NCBI GenBank assembly: GCA_002431635.1
Contig: DJGH01000008.1
Location: 26,246 to 90,245, forward strand
DNA from: Petrotoga sp. UBA5851
GTDB lineage: Bacteria; Thermotogota; Thermotogae; Petrotogales; Petrotogaceae
Direction of reading: 5' to 3'
DNA: 64,000 nt
The notes beneath the pieces were generated by a model. It did not search any database and was not told the DNA's origin. It worked only from the letters and a program-made list of their open reading frames with translations. This document shows, one piece after another, positions 9,035 through 18,220 of this stretch; the first letter of the stretch is position 1; every line of letters begins with the position of its first letter. The position numbers and the translations under genes are program-made.

Positions 9035-9925
9035 ATGAAAAAAAAGTTCTTGGTTATTGTAGCTGTTTTATCTGCGATATTGGTTAGTGCATGGAGTGTT
9101 CCTGATTATTATAATTATGTCAACGATTTTATAAATGTGATTGCGCCTGCCGAAGAAGCAGAGCTGAATAGTCTTGCCCAAAAAGTTGAGCAAGAGAAGG
9201 GAGTTCAGATAGCAATCGTTACCGTAAATGTTTCTCAGGATATAACGCCCAAGGAGATGGCCACTGAGCTCTTCAACAAATGGGGCGTAGGCAGCAAAGG
9301 CAAGGATAACGGACTTGTTTTGCTTTTGGCTCTTGATCCTGACGGAACCAAAGGCGGAAATGAGATACAGATTGAGGTAGGCTACGGTCTTGAAGGTATA
9401 CTGCCTGATGCAAAAGTAGGAAGAATAATTGATGATTACATGATTTCAGACCTGTCTGGCAAAGAGTATGGAAAGGCTTTTATATCTGGAGTTAAAGCAC
9501 TATCATCGGTTATATATCAGGATCCTTCAATGGCTCCTGAAAGTAAAAGCAACAGCTTTATGGACGAAATCGGTCCTGAGATAATAGTGTTTTTTGTGAT
9601 TGCACTTATTGTGATAGTTTCCGGATCAGCAGCGGGTTCGTTCTACACCAGACCCAAGTGTCCCAAGTGTGGTACCAGAATGAAGCTTGAAAATGAACAG
9701 ATAGTAGAACGTGCAACCTACTCGCATGCAGGAAGCGGAATAAGATATTTCTACTGTCCCAAATGCGGGAACAGAGGTTCAAAGAGTTATATTATCCCTA
9801 AAAAAACATATGTTCCTCCGGTTATAATTTCTGGGGGCGGCAGGAAGGGCGGAGGGTTTGGAGGAGGCTTCGGAGGATTTGGAGGCGGTTCTTCAGGCGG
9901 CGGCGGAGCAGGAAGAAAATTTTAA
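9035..9925 (+). CDS. TPM-domain (YgcG-like) membrane protein with zinc ribbon
   Basis: Protein of the TPM/DUF477 family, known from YgcG and plant thylakoid homologues. The 296 residues comprise a signal peptide or first helix (about 1-20), an extracytoplasmic TPM domain (about 25-160), a membrane helix (about 185-205), a cytoplasmic zinc ribbon with two CPKCG motifs about 35 residues apart, and a Gly/Ser-rich tail ending in RKF. TPM proteins often pair with LemA, as here: lemA starts 63 bp downstream. The ATG at 9035 follows GAGGTGG. Upstream in-frame starts at 8945 and 9023 would lengthen the N-terminus without a ribosome-binding site. The exact activity is unknown; some relatives are reported acid phosphatases. 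Confidence 0.82.
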   Translation: MKKKFLVIVAVLSAILVSAWSVPDYYNYVNDFINVIAPAEEAELNSLAQKVEQEKGVQIAIVTVNVSQDITPKEMATELFNKWGVGSKGKDNGLVLLLALDPDGTKGGNEIQIEVGYGLEGILPDAKVGRIIDDYMISDLSGKEYGKAFISGVKALSSVIYQDPSMAPESKSNSFMDEIGPEIIVFFVIALIVIVSGSAAGSFYTRPKCPKCGTRMKLENEQIVERATYSHAGSGIRYFYCPKCGNRGSKSYIIPKKTYVPPVIISGGGRKGGGFGGGFGGFGGGSSGGGGAGRKF

Positions 9926-9988
9926 TATAGGAAGTAATAATATAAGGACATATGTTTGGGAACAGAATATAAATTCAGGAGGAAAGAT

Positions 9989-10567
9989 ATGGCAAAAAAA
10001 GGACTTATGGGTTTGTGGATTACTCTTGCGGTTATCGTTGTTGTAGTTCTTATAGGAGTTTTCTGGTGGTTCGGTACCTATAACTCCTTAGTAAGTTCAG
10101 AAGAGTCTGTTACTTCCAGTTGGTCGGAAATTGACAACCAGCTTCTGCGCAGGGCAGATCTCATTCCTAACCTTGTTAATACGGTAAAAGGTTTTGCAGC
10201 CCAGGAAAAAACAGTTATACAGAGTGTTTCAGATGCGAGGGCTAAACTTGCCGGGGCTTCAAGCGCAAAAGAAAAGATGGATGCGTCGAATGAACTTGAC
10301 GGAGCACTTTCCAGACTTCTTGTTGTTGTTGAAAACTATCCGGAGCTTAAATCAGACAAGGTATTCATATCTCTCATGGATGAGCTGTCGGGTACAGAAA
10401 ACAGATTGTCGGTGGCAAGAAAGAGATATAATGATTCTGTAAAGGCATTCAATATGCAGATTAAGAAGTTTCCTTCAAGTATAGTTGCCGGTGCCTCGGG
10501 GTTTGAACAGAAAGATTATTTTGAGGTTCCCGCAGAAAAGAAAGAAACTCCAGAAGTTCAGTTTTAA
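9989..10567 (+). CDS. lemA: LemA family protein
   Basis: Single-pass membrane protein of 192 residues. A hydrophobic N-terminal helix (about 8-30) is followed by the helical LemA domain, recognisable from the YNSLV start, the WSEIDNQLLRRADLIPNLV segment with its conserved RxDLIPNLV core, and the later YPELKSD motif. LemA proteins are widespread helical-bundle proteins of unknown biochemical role that often accompany TPM-domain proteins, and both are encoded together here. The ATG at 9989 has AGGAGG upstream and is preferred over in-frame codons further up. An intrinsic terminator follows at 10571. Confidence 0.92.
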   Translation: MAKKGLMGLWITLAVIVVVVLIGVFWWFGTYNSLVSSEESVTSSWSEIDNQLLRRADLIPNLVNTVKGFAAQEKTVIQSVSDARAKLAGASSAKEKMDASNELDGALSRLLVVVENYPELKSDKVFISLMDELSGTENRLSVARKRYNDSVKAFNMQIKKFPSSIVAGASGFEQKDYFEVPAEKKETPEVQF

Positions 10568-10570
10568 TTT

Positions 10571-10592
10571 ACCGGCCGTCAGGCCGGTTTTG
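10571..10592 (+). terminator. Intrinsic terminator after lemA
   Basis: ACCGGCC-GTCA-GGCCGGT followed by TTTGTTTT, immediately after the lemA stop codon. Confidence 0.88.
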
Positions 10593-10635
10593 TTTTGCTT
10601 ATGGATGGTCAATTAACGAATAAAACAACTTTTTA

Positions 10636-10644
10636 TGATATAAT
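10636..10644 (+). promoter_or_regulatory. Extended -10 promoter (TGATATAAT)
   Basis: TGATATAAT lies 28 bp before the ATG at 10673 and directly after the lemA terminator. It would start the two-gene signalling operon. Confidence 0.6.
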
Positions 10645-10672
10645 AATAACAAAACAGTGCGGAGGGATTATT

Positions 10673-12703
10673 ATGCATGATTGGCTTTATTCTTTCGGCA
10701 TCTGGGGAATAGTAGCTTCTTTGGGCTTATTTTTGATGTTTTTGTACATAAAAAGTCTGGATAACAAAAGCTCTGTGCGTAAGTTCATCTTCGCATGGCT
10801 TTTTTTTACTTTTAAGTGCTCAATTGATATTTTCAGTTTTCATGTAAGCTTTTCTGGCATTCCTTTTATCTCTCTTTTTTTAATTTTCATGTTTTATTTT
10901 TTAATTTTCGACGGATTATGTGATTTTTTTGATATAAAGAAGTTTAAGACTGGAATAAGTCCCGTGATATTTGTTTTAATATGGCTTATTTTAAGTTTTA
11001 TATACCGTATTCCCTACTTTCTGACCTCCGGACTTGTTCATCTTATGTCCTGTATATTCTGTCTGCTGAATTCTTATATACTTGCAAAATACTTTGATAA
11101 AGGTAAATTTGAGAAAAAACTTCTTCAGCTTTTTTTTATTTTGCTTTTCTTTTTTAACTTATCCTTTGTTTTTTGGGTTGATGGTTTTTCTTTATGGTCA
11201 GGGATTATTGTTCTGTTCTGCGGACTGGTGAACTTTGCAGTAGGGATTGTGATGTTCATAGTATTTATGAACAAGGTGATTTCTGCCAATGCAGGGAGTT
11301 CAGAGAACTTTATAAAGCTTTTCACGCAGAGCAGTATTCCTTTTCTTATTGTAAAAGGAAAGAACAATGAGATATATGATGCTAATAATGCTGCTGAAAT
11401 TTTTTTAGGTGTAGGAAGAGAGATCTTAAAAACAATGACTCTAGGGGATGCTGAAAATGAATACAGGCAGAGAACAAAAAATCAGGATGACCTTTTTGAG
11501 GACTGTATAAGTGTTTGGTACAACGATCAGAGAATGGAAGTCGTTTCTTTGAAAAATCAAAGTTTTTTTCATCCAGATTATTCTGGTATTTCTTCACAGC
11601 AAGATCATCCTGTTGTAAATGAAGATACTATTGAAAAGTCAGTTCAGCTTGAACAAGACAGGCAAGTATCAATGAAAGCGGAGTCCATCCTTACGATGGC
11701 GGATCTGCTGGGACGTACACTTAATGATGGTGAACAGTCAGAATATATAGTCCGCATAGAAGAAAGTGCAAGAGAAATACTGGCCTGTAAAAATGAAATG
11801 TATAGGCAAGCTTGTGAAAAAACCAAAAATGACCGGCAGATCAAAACCAGATTTAATCTTAAAAATCTTTTAGACGGAGCTTACAGACAGTTTGCTGAAA
11901 ATGCTGAAAATAAAGACATAAGTACAAGCATTGAATTTCTGGAAGTGGAACAGGACAGTATTTATGAAGGCGACCCAGTAAAATTAAGACTTCTGTTGTC
12001 CTGTGTTCTTGAAAAGCTTCTTTTTTACACTGAGAGTAACGAACTTTCCATAAAAGCACAAAAAATCTACCATGACAGAGAAAATTCGTACTTTGTTTTT
12101 TCAATAACCGAAGGACGGTATATTCAATCTCCTGCAAATGATGAAGCTGATCATAGGACTAACGTTAGGGACTGCTTTTCCGAATGTTTGGATCTTGCTT
12201 CTCAGGCGGGCGGCAAGATATGGACAGAGAAAACCGACGGTTTGAGAAAGTATGAAATAACCTTTGTTTTGGGGAATACTTTTCCAGTATCCCAAGCTGA
12301 AAGCTTATCTGTCGAAAGCTTCCAAGACAAGCTTAATATACTTGTGGTTGAGGATAATGAGATAAATCAGAAACTTATCTGTGCAATTTTGAAAAAAAGA
12401 GGATGGAACCCATTGGTGGCGGATAATGGTCTGAAAGCTTTGGAGGTTCTCAAAGACAAAAGTTTTGATATCATTCTTATGGATGTTCAGATGCCTTATA
12501 TGGATGGATATGAGACCACACGGAGAATAAGGCAGTCTGAAAACCAGACCGTTGCAAAGATTCCCATTGTGGCAATGACGGCCTATGCCATGACGGAGCA
12601 CAGGCAAAGCTGTATAAAAAGCGGAATGAACGATTATATAACTAAACCTGTCAACATGAGTGATCTGTATACTATAATCGAAAGGAATTTATCAAAAAGA
12701 TGA
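10673..12703 (+). CDS. Degenerate hybrid histidine kinase with intact receiver
   Basis: Membrane signalling protein of 676 residues. About seven N-terminal membrane helices (1-215) are followed by a PAS-like segment (about 215-320), a kinase-like core and a C-terminal receiver domain (about 552-672). Where hybrid kinases have SHEIRTP, this protein reads DRQVSMK, with Arg330 at the phosphoacceptor position, although the following ILxMADLL helix is conserved. The ATP-binding part also lacks clear N and G boxes. The receiver is complete: an acidic pair near its start, D604 in LMDVQMPYMDG, and a late Lys in YITKP. It probably works as a phosphate acceptor or ligand-driven switch rather than a kinase. 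The ATG follows CGGAGGG. Its stop overlaps the next start by four bases (ATGA). Confidence 0.8.
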   Translation: MHDWLYSFGIWGIVASLGLFLMFLYIKSLDNKSSVRKFIFAWLFFTFKCSIDIFSFHVSFSGIPFISLFLIFMFYFLIFDGLCDFFDIKKFKTGISPVIFVLIWLILSFIYRIPYFLTSGLVHLMSCIFCLLNSYILAKYFDKGKFEKKLLQLFFILLFFFNLSFVFWVDGFSLWSGIIVLFCGLVNFAVGIVMFIVFMNKVISANAGSSENFIKLFTQSSIPFLIVKGKNNEIYDANNAAEIFLGVGREILKTMTLGDAENEYRQRTKNQDDLFEDCISVWYNDQRMEVVSLKNQSFFHPDYSGISSQQDHPVVNEDTIEKSVQLEQDRQVSMKAESILTMADLLGRTLNDGEQSEYIVRIEESAREILACKNEMYRQACEKTKNDRQIKTRFNLKNLLDGAYRQFAENAENKDISTSIEFLEVEQDSIYEGDPVKLRLLLSCVLEKLLFYTESNELSIKAQKIYHDRENSYFVFSITEGRYIQSPANDEADHRTNVRDCFSECLDLASQAGGKIWTEKTDGLRKYEITFVLGNTFPVSQAESLSVESFQDKLNILVVEDNEINQKLICAILKKRGWNPLVADNGLKALEVLKDKSFDIILMDVQMPYMDGYETTRRIRQSENQTVAKIPIVAMTAYAMTEHRQSCIKSGMNDYITKPVNMSDLYTIIERNLSKR

Positions 12704-15417
12704 GGTATAAAAACTTATTTTTTCTATTCTTTCTTTTATTAACAGTTTCGGTATGTTTCTCTCAGAAAAAAAATATTCTTGTCCTTTTTTCATATCATCC
12801 TGAGCTTGGCTGGAATCAGGAAATTTTTTCAGAGCTTGAAAAAGAGCTTAATACTTCGAAGTATCCCGTTGATATTTTTTACGAGTATATGGATACCAAG
12901 AATATAATAAGCAAAGAGTATTTTGCCAAGCTTGCCGAAGTATACGCTATGAAATATGCAAAAAAGGTTATAGATGTTATTGTCTGCGTTGATAATGATG
13001 CACTTGACTTTCTTCTTGAGTACAGGGACGTTCTTTTTGGCGAAAAGCCGGTTGTTTTTCTTGGAATAAATGAGTTTTATCCTGAAATGCTTAAAGGAAA
13101 AAAAGGTTTCACCGGAGTAGTTGAGAGCATTGATTTTAAGAAAACCATTGATATTGCGCTTAAACTTACACCGCAGATCAAGAGGTTCCTTGTTTATGGA
13201 GACAACAGCTCAATCTACTATATGAATAAAAGTCAGATAGAGAAAGAATCAATTTCTTTTCCTGAAATCAACTTTATTATCCGCAATGATATGAGTATAG
13301 AGCAGGTAATACAGGATGTCCGCCAGGCAGGTCCGCAGAGTGCGCTTATTATAATTTCTACTCTGCGCAGCGAAACCGGAGAGCTTGTCAATTACGAGGA
13401 TATCGCGCCTACAATATCTACATACTCGGATATTCCTATATACGTTCCATGGGAGTTCCTTATAAAGGGAAATGTTGTGGGAGGTTATGTCATATCAGGC
13501 TATGACCGTGCATATGAGGCTGCCCAGATGGTTCTTCTGATCCTTCAGGGCAAAGATGTAGGAGAGATACCTGTTTTAACCAATACGCTCAACAGATACA
13601 TTTTTGATTACAATATGCTTGTAAAGTATTCCGTGGATATGGGAAGCATTCCTGAAAATGCTGTTTTGATAAGTAAGCCCAGAAGTTTTATTGATGAGTA
13701 CAGGGACGTTTTTTTGATCTTTTTGGTTATATTTGCCGCAGCATGTATTTTAATAGTAATAATTCTTTTTTATGGCTTCAAAAAGCATCAGTTAAGTATT
13801 AAGCTTGAAAATGAGAAAAAAATAAAAGAAAGCATAATAGAGAGTGCTTCGATAATGATAATAGCTATAGATGAGCAGCGTAGAATACAGATTTTTAACA
13901 AGTATGCCCAAAAGGTAAGCGGATACGATAAAACCGAAGTATTAGGGCAAAAAGTATATAAGTTTCTTGATCCTGATTTTCCCGGATCTGTTCTGGAGGG
14001 TACACTTTTATGCAAAGATTCGGGTGTGAAGACGATAGTATGGAAAAAATCCGGTGTCTATGACCGAACTACGGGTGAAAAGCTTGAGCTTTTTACCGGA
14101 GACGATATTACCCAAAAGAAGAAATCTGAAGCTGCGCTTTACTACAGTGCAAATTTTGATCAGCTTACAGGACTTGCCAACAGAACTCTTTTTTTAAAAG
14201 TCCTTTCTGAACAGATAGAAAAAAGTCCGGATGAAAAGGTAAGCATTTTTCTCATGGATATTGACAGGTTCAAGTTTGTAAATGATGTTCACGGACATGT
14301 TTTTGGAGATGAGGTTCTTAAAGAAGTTTCAAAAAGGCTGAAAAAGCATTTTGAAAAGGACGGAGCTTTTGCCAGAATGGGAGGCGACGAGTTCATTGGC
14401 TATATAAGAAACAGAACTTCGATCCAAGATATTAAAGATATTTCCGAGCAGATACTAAAAAGCTTTTCTGAGCCTCTTAAGCTTAACGATGCAGACTTTT
14501 TTATAAGTATAAGCATGGGTGTCACAACATATCCGGATGGCGGAAACGACTGCGGAGAGCTACTGAAAAATGCCGAGATATCTATGTATAAGTCTAAAGA
14601 GTCCGGCGGTAATGCTTTTGAAGTCTATGAGACCAGAATGAAAAGAAAGATATCCGAAAAACTTTTCCTGCAGAGTCATCTCCGCAGAGCTATAAATGAG
14701 AAACAGTTTTTAGTTTACTATCAACCTATAGTTGATATTTCCGGTTGGAAGATAAAGGAAGCAGAAGCACTTGTAAGGTGGAATCATCCGCAGTGGGGAA
14801 TAGTACCTCCGTCCAAGTTTATAGATATCGCCGAGGAGTCTGGCTTTATATCTGCCATAGGCGAAGAGGTGCTTCATAATGTCTGCAGAGACATAATAAA
14901 GACCAAGCAGGAGCTTTCGATAGAAATAAAGATAAGTCTTAATCTTTCTATGCAGCAGCTTTGCGATCCTTATCTGATAGAAAAGTTTGATCACATAACC
15001 GAAGGCTACGGTATCAACAAAGAGCTTATTTCGGTAGAAGTAACCGAAAGTATGGCTATGCAGAAGCTTCCGGTTGTGCGTAATACCCTTTATGAGTTTA
15101 AAAAACGCGGAATGGGAATAATGCTGGATGATTTTGGAACAGGCTACTCTTCCCTCAGTTATCTTACGCTCCTGCCGATAGACTTCATCAAAATAGACAG
15201 AAGTTTTGTGAACAAGATAAGTGCTACAGACAGGGACCGTAAGGTTATAAGTACAATAGTAGCTATGGCAAAAGGACTTAATGTCCAGATTATCGCTGAG
15301 GGTGTTGAAAATGAAGAACAGCTAGACTTCCTTAAAAAAATAGGCTGTGATACCATCCAGGGCTATTATTTCAGCAAACCGGTAAGTTATATCGAGTTCA
15401 TAAAAATGTTTCAATAA
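12700..15417 (+). CDS. Periplasmic-binding-PAS-GGDEF-EAL cyclic di-GMP regulator
   Basis: Membrane protein of 905 residues predicted to make or degrade c-di-GMP. A signal peptide (about 1-22) is followed by an ABC-type substrate-binding domain of the DUF534/TrpX-like kind (about 24-315), a membrane helix (about 333-358), a PAS domain (about 375-480), GGDEF with intact motif at 561-565 and EAL. The EAL domain begins with E689-A-L-V-R. It keeps the downstream motifs NLS, VEVTES, DDFGTGYS, KIDRSF and AEGVE, so phosphodiesterase activity is plausible. The start overlaps the stop of the degenerate hybrid kinase gene, implying translational coupling and a shared pathway. Confidence 0.9.
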   Translation: MRYKNLFFLFFLLLTVSVCFSQKKNILVLFSYHPELGWNQEIFSELEKELNTSKYPVDIFYEYMDTKNIISKEYFAKLAEVYAMKYAKKVIDVIVCVDNDALDFLLEYRDVLFGEKPVVFLGINEFYPEMLKGKKGFTGVVESIDFKKTIDIALKLTPQIKRFLVYGDNSSIYYMNKSQIEKESISFPEINFIIRNDMSIEQVIQDVRQAGPQSALIIISTLRSETGELVNYEDIAPTISTYSDIPIYVPWEFLIKGNVVGGYVISGYDRAYEAAQMVLLILQGKDVGEIPVLTNTLNRYIFDYNMLVKYSVDMGSIPENAVLISKPRSFIDEYRDVFLIFLVIFAAACILIVIILFYGFKKHQLSIKLENEKKIKESIIESASIMIIAIDEQRRIQIFNKYAQKVSGYDKTEVLGQKVYKFLDPDFPGSVLEGTLLCKDSGVKTIVWKKSGVYDRTTGEKLELFTGDDITQKKKSEAALYYSANFDQLTGLANRTLFLKVLSEQIEKSPDEKVSIFLMDIDRFKFVNDVHGHVFGDEVLKEVSKRLKKHFEKDGAFARMGGDEFIGYIRNRTSIQDIKDISEQILKSFSEPLKLNDADFFISISMGVTTYPDGGNDCGELLKNAEISMYKSKESGGNAFEVYETRMKRKISEKLFLQSHLRRAINEKQFLVYYQPIVDISGWKIKEAEALVRWNHPQWGIVPPSKFIDIAEESGFISAIGEEVLHNVCRDIIKTKQELSIEIKISLNLSMQQLCDPYLIEKFDHITEGYGINKELISVEVTESMAMQKLPVVRNTLYEFKKRGMGIMLDDFGTGYSSLSYLTLLPIDFIKIDRSFVNKISATDRDRKVISTIVAMAKGLNVQIIAEGVENEEQLDFLKKIGCDTIQGYYFSKPVSYIEFIKMFQ

Positions 15418-15504
15418 AGAAGTAATTATTTAATATTTAAAAATATCATTTTTTATGTCTTTATATGGTAGAATTTAAGTAGAATGTAAAACGGGGGAGA
15501 AATT

Positions 15505-16182
15505 ATGCTTAAATTTTATTTGCAGCAGGAGATACTGAGTAAGGCTCCGAACTGGGAATACAACTGCCAAACCGGGTATTACGAGTATGCGCGCGGTGGG
15601 GAAAATGATTATTCCATAAAGTTTTTAGGCGATTTCAGTATAAAAGTAGTCTGTTGTGATGATCTTTATATACTGATAGCTCCTGATGGCAAGTTCTTAC
15701 AAATGCCTTCCATTCTTGACTGCGAAGCAGTAGGCGAGATACTCTTGACACTGGAGAATATTAAGAAATATAATTCTATGCTCAGGAAGGAGTACCGTAA
15801 AAAGATAAATTTTTACAAAACCAATAACAGGCTCAAAAACACAAGAAAGCTCAGCCGTCTTTACCGTGAAGTAAAGGTATACTCGGATGAAAACTTTGAA
15901 AAACAGGACTTTAATGAAAACCTTTATGTGCTGTATGACCGTAACAGCAGTATAAGCTTTGAAGTGGAACGGTCGGAATATCAGTTGTGCCTTAAGATAC
16001 CCCAAGAAAAATTCAGAGAAAACACGCTTATAAGCGATGAGATCTTTTTTTGTGAGGAGCAGGATCTTCAATACTTTATAAATGCGATGAAGGATCTCAG
16101 AAAGTTTCGCAGGCAGAACTTTTTTTTTCAAAAAATAATAGCCTTGTCAGCCGAATATGAGGAAGGATCATGTAAATTTTAA
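15505..16182 (+). CDS. Conserved-looking protein of unknown function
   Basis: I do not recognise this 225-residue protein. It is soluble, with no signal peptide or membrane segment. The middle (about 88-130) is strongly basic and probably helical, and the flanks are beta-rich. Several aromatic and Cys residues occur, including a VVCCDD stretch near residue 55, but they form no metal-binding pattern I can name. The start ATG has CGGGGGAG upstream. It is the first of four genes in a tight plus-strand operon with a metallo-beta-lactamase-fold protein, a clostripain-family lipoprotein and peptidase T. Confidence 0.75.
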   Translation: MLKFYLQQEILSKAPNWEYNCQTGYYEYARGGENDYSIKFLGDFSIKVVCCDDLYILIAPDGKFLQMPSILDCEAVGEILLTLENIKKYNSMLRKEYRKKINFYKTNNRLKNTRKLSRLYREVKVYSDENFEKQDFNENLYVLYDRNSSISFEVERSEYQLCLKIPQEKFRENTLISDEIFFCEEQDLQYFINAMKDLRKFRRQNFFFQKIIALSAEYEEGSCKF

Positions 16183-16205
16183 AATAATTAGAAACGGAGA
16201 CGGGT

Positions 16206-16907
16206 ATGTCAAAAATAAATGTGGTGAAAATCACTGTAAATAAACTGAAAACTGTTTTTGTGCTTAAAAACGAAAATAGTTCCATTCTTATAGACACATG
16301 CCATAGAAATCAGAGACTCCAATTTTATAGCATCTTGGAGAATCTTGAGATAGAAATAGCCAAAATCAAACTTATAGTTATTACTCATGCCCATACCGAC
16401 AACTATGGTGTAGCTTCCGAAATAAAAGAGCTGTACGGTATTCCTGTGTTGGTTCAGAGACAGGATGCCAACAGGATGATAAGAGGAGTGTCCGCCGATT
16501 ATAAACCCGTAGGGATAAGAGGAAGGATATTTTCCAAGTATTTCTATAGGGAGTCCTGTTGTCCCAAAGCGATTAAAGTTGAACCGGATATTATAGTTGA
16601 TGATTCATATGATCTCAGCGATTTTGGTATTTCTGCCACAGTATTTCATACTCCAGGTCATACTTGCGGATCTTTAAGCGTCCTTACCAAGGACGGCGAT
16701 CTTATTCTTTCCGATCAATTTCAGGTGAAAAAAGGCATTCCGTCCAGGATTACAGCGCCTTTGATATGTTATGACCTCAAACAGTCCATCTTTTCCCTGA
16801 AAAAAATGTCCGATTACGCTCCCAGAAAAATATACACAGCAAGCGGATATGAGCTTTCCTATAGTGAATTGCAGCGGTTTATTATAAAACATGAGGGTAC
16901 TTTATGA
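16206..16907 (+). CDS. Metallo-beta-lactamase-fold protein with altered metal site
   Basis: Protein of 233 residues with the metallo-beta-lactamase fold. The first metal motif reads H61-A-H63-T-D65-N66 where active hydrolases usually have HxHxDH, so the last His is Asn. H148 and H152 in FHTPGHT and D170 in LSDQF are present. The C-terminal His found in hydrolases of this fold is not apparent; that region reads TASGYEL. It may bind a single metal or none, or have changed function. It is 23 bp after the preceding unknown gene and overlaps the next gene by four bases (ATGA). The substrate is unknown. Confidence 0.82.
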   Translation: MSKINVVKITVNKLKTVFVLKNENSSILIDTCHRNQRLQFYSILENLEIEIAKIKLIVITHAHTDNYGVASEIKELYGIPVLVQRQDANRMIRGVSADYKPVGIRGRIFSKYFYRESCCPKAIKVEPDIIVDDSYDLSDFGISATVFHTPGHTCGSLSVLTKDGDLILSDQFQVKKGIPSRITAPLICYDLKQSIFSLKKMSDYAPRKIYTASGYELSYSELQRFIIKHEGTL

Positions 16908-18211
16908 GGAAAAAGAAGTTTATTCTGATATCTTTAATTGTAGTATTGGTATTTATGATCTCAGGATGTGTTATTTTCCCGTCTGAGCTTTCATCGGTAT
17001 ATCTTCCAAAAGGCAATTATGATAAAGCTCTTTTTTTTCGTACAGATGTAAGTAATGTAGAGTTCAATGGCTTACCGCTTGAGAAAAAAGAGGGATATTA
17101 TGTGCTTGCCTATGAAAAAGCTGCCGGGTTAGACTACGGAACTGTCAGATATGAAAGTTCAAACGGACAGATGCATACTGAGAAGGTTTTTTTCCGTGAT
17201 ACATCGTTTCAGATGGTCATATACTCAGGAGGAGATAACAGCCTTACATCATGGACAGATCATATCTGGGAGGATCTGTCCGAAATATGTGATGCTGTTG
17301 CAAACAGTTCCCTAAATATGACGGTTAACTTCATTGCCGATTATAAGAGCAAACCAGACAGACTGTGGACTGTTTATAAGTTTGAAGGAAGTTATGCATG
17401 CATTGAAAGACTGATTGAGACATATAACAGTGGAGAAGCGGAAATTGATTCTGGTAGCTGTGCGGTTGCTGAGAGCATAATTTTAGAAGTGGCCTCTGAA
17501 AATAAAAACACAGATCTGTTCTTAGACTTTTGGAATCATGGAAGCGGCTGGCTGGATGAAAGCTATGTAAAGAGTATGAAATCAATAGTTCAGGACAGTA
17601 CTTCCGGAACTTTTCTTAAAATAGGCGATGTAAGAAGCATTTTATCATCACTTAAGCAAAAACGTGGAAGAAATACAGATATAGTTGGATTTGATGCCTG
17701 TAATATGTCATGTCTTGAAATAATTTATGAAGTATCTGAGTTGGCCGATTATTTTGTAGGCTCTGCCTTTCTTGAAGATGTCCAGGGATGGCACTATGAA
17801 TTTCTAAAAGAGTACATAGGAAATAATGAAGAACTTTTAAAAACTCTTGTTTCTTCGTATGCCAAATATTATAAAGGCTATAGAAATATTTCGATGAGCG
17901 CTGTAAGACTTCGCGGGTTTAAGTCATTCATAAAAGAATCGCTTTGTTCAATCAAGTCCAGGCAGGAGCTTTTGCCAGTATACTATCTGGGCTCTTTTGA
18001 AGCAGTCATGACCGATGTGATTCAAAGTATACCGCAGATAAAGGAATTTCTGGTTTCAGGGTATGTATATACTGATAAGACAGAGAATTACAGCGGTATA
18101 GGTTTTGCATACAGTATAGGTTCTTTGATCGCAAAGCAGGATTATAAGCAGCTTCTTTTTTATAAAGATAATTCATCATGGATAGAAAGTGTATGGGGAT
18201 CCTTAAAATAG
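16904..18211 (+). CDS. Clostripain-family (C11) cysteine peptidase lipoprotein
   Basis: Exported lipoprotein of 435 residues related to clostripain peptidases. The N-terminus is a lipoprotein signal with MISGC, where Cys22 would be lipidated. The C11 catalytic pair is visible: His212 in WNHGSGW and Cys266 in GFDACNMSC. The segment before it (SGGDNSL) matches the family's first strand. These enzymes usually cleave after Arg or Lys. The start overlaps the end of the metallo-beta-lactamase-fold gene, and pepT begins 9 bp after its stop. An extracellular protease followed by a tripeptidase fits peptide use as a nutrient. Confidence 0.88.
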   Translation: MRKKKFILISLIVVLVFMISGCVIFPSELSSVYLPKGNYDKALFFRTDVSNVEFNGLPLEKKEGYYVLAYEKAAGLDYGTVRYESSNGQMHTEKVFFRDTSFQMVIYSGGDNSLTSWTDHIWEDLSEICDAVANSSLNMTVNFIADYKSKPDRLWTVYKFEGSYACIERLIETYNSGEAEIDSGSCAVAESIILEVASENKNTDLFLDFWNHGSGWLDESYVKSMKSIVQDSTSGTFLKIGDVRSILSSLKQKRGRNTDIVGFDACNMSCLEIIYEVSELADYFVGSAFLEDVQGWHYEFLKEYIGNNEELLKTLVSSYAKYYKGYRNISMSAVRLRGFKSFIKESLCSIKSRQELLPVYYLGSFEAVMTDVIQSIPQIKEFLVSGYVYTDKTENYSGIGFAYSIGSLIAKQDYKQLLFYKDNSSWIESVWGSLK

Positions 18212-18220
18212 GAGGAAAAA

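Noticed and set aside
9834..9922. Glycine-rich repeat as a possible DNA repeat element
   Set aside because: It is low-complexity coding sequence at the C-terminus of the TPM protein, typical of that family, and not a mobile repeat.
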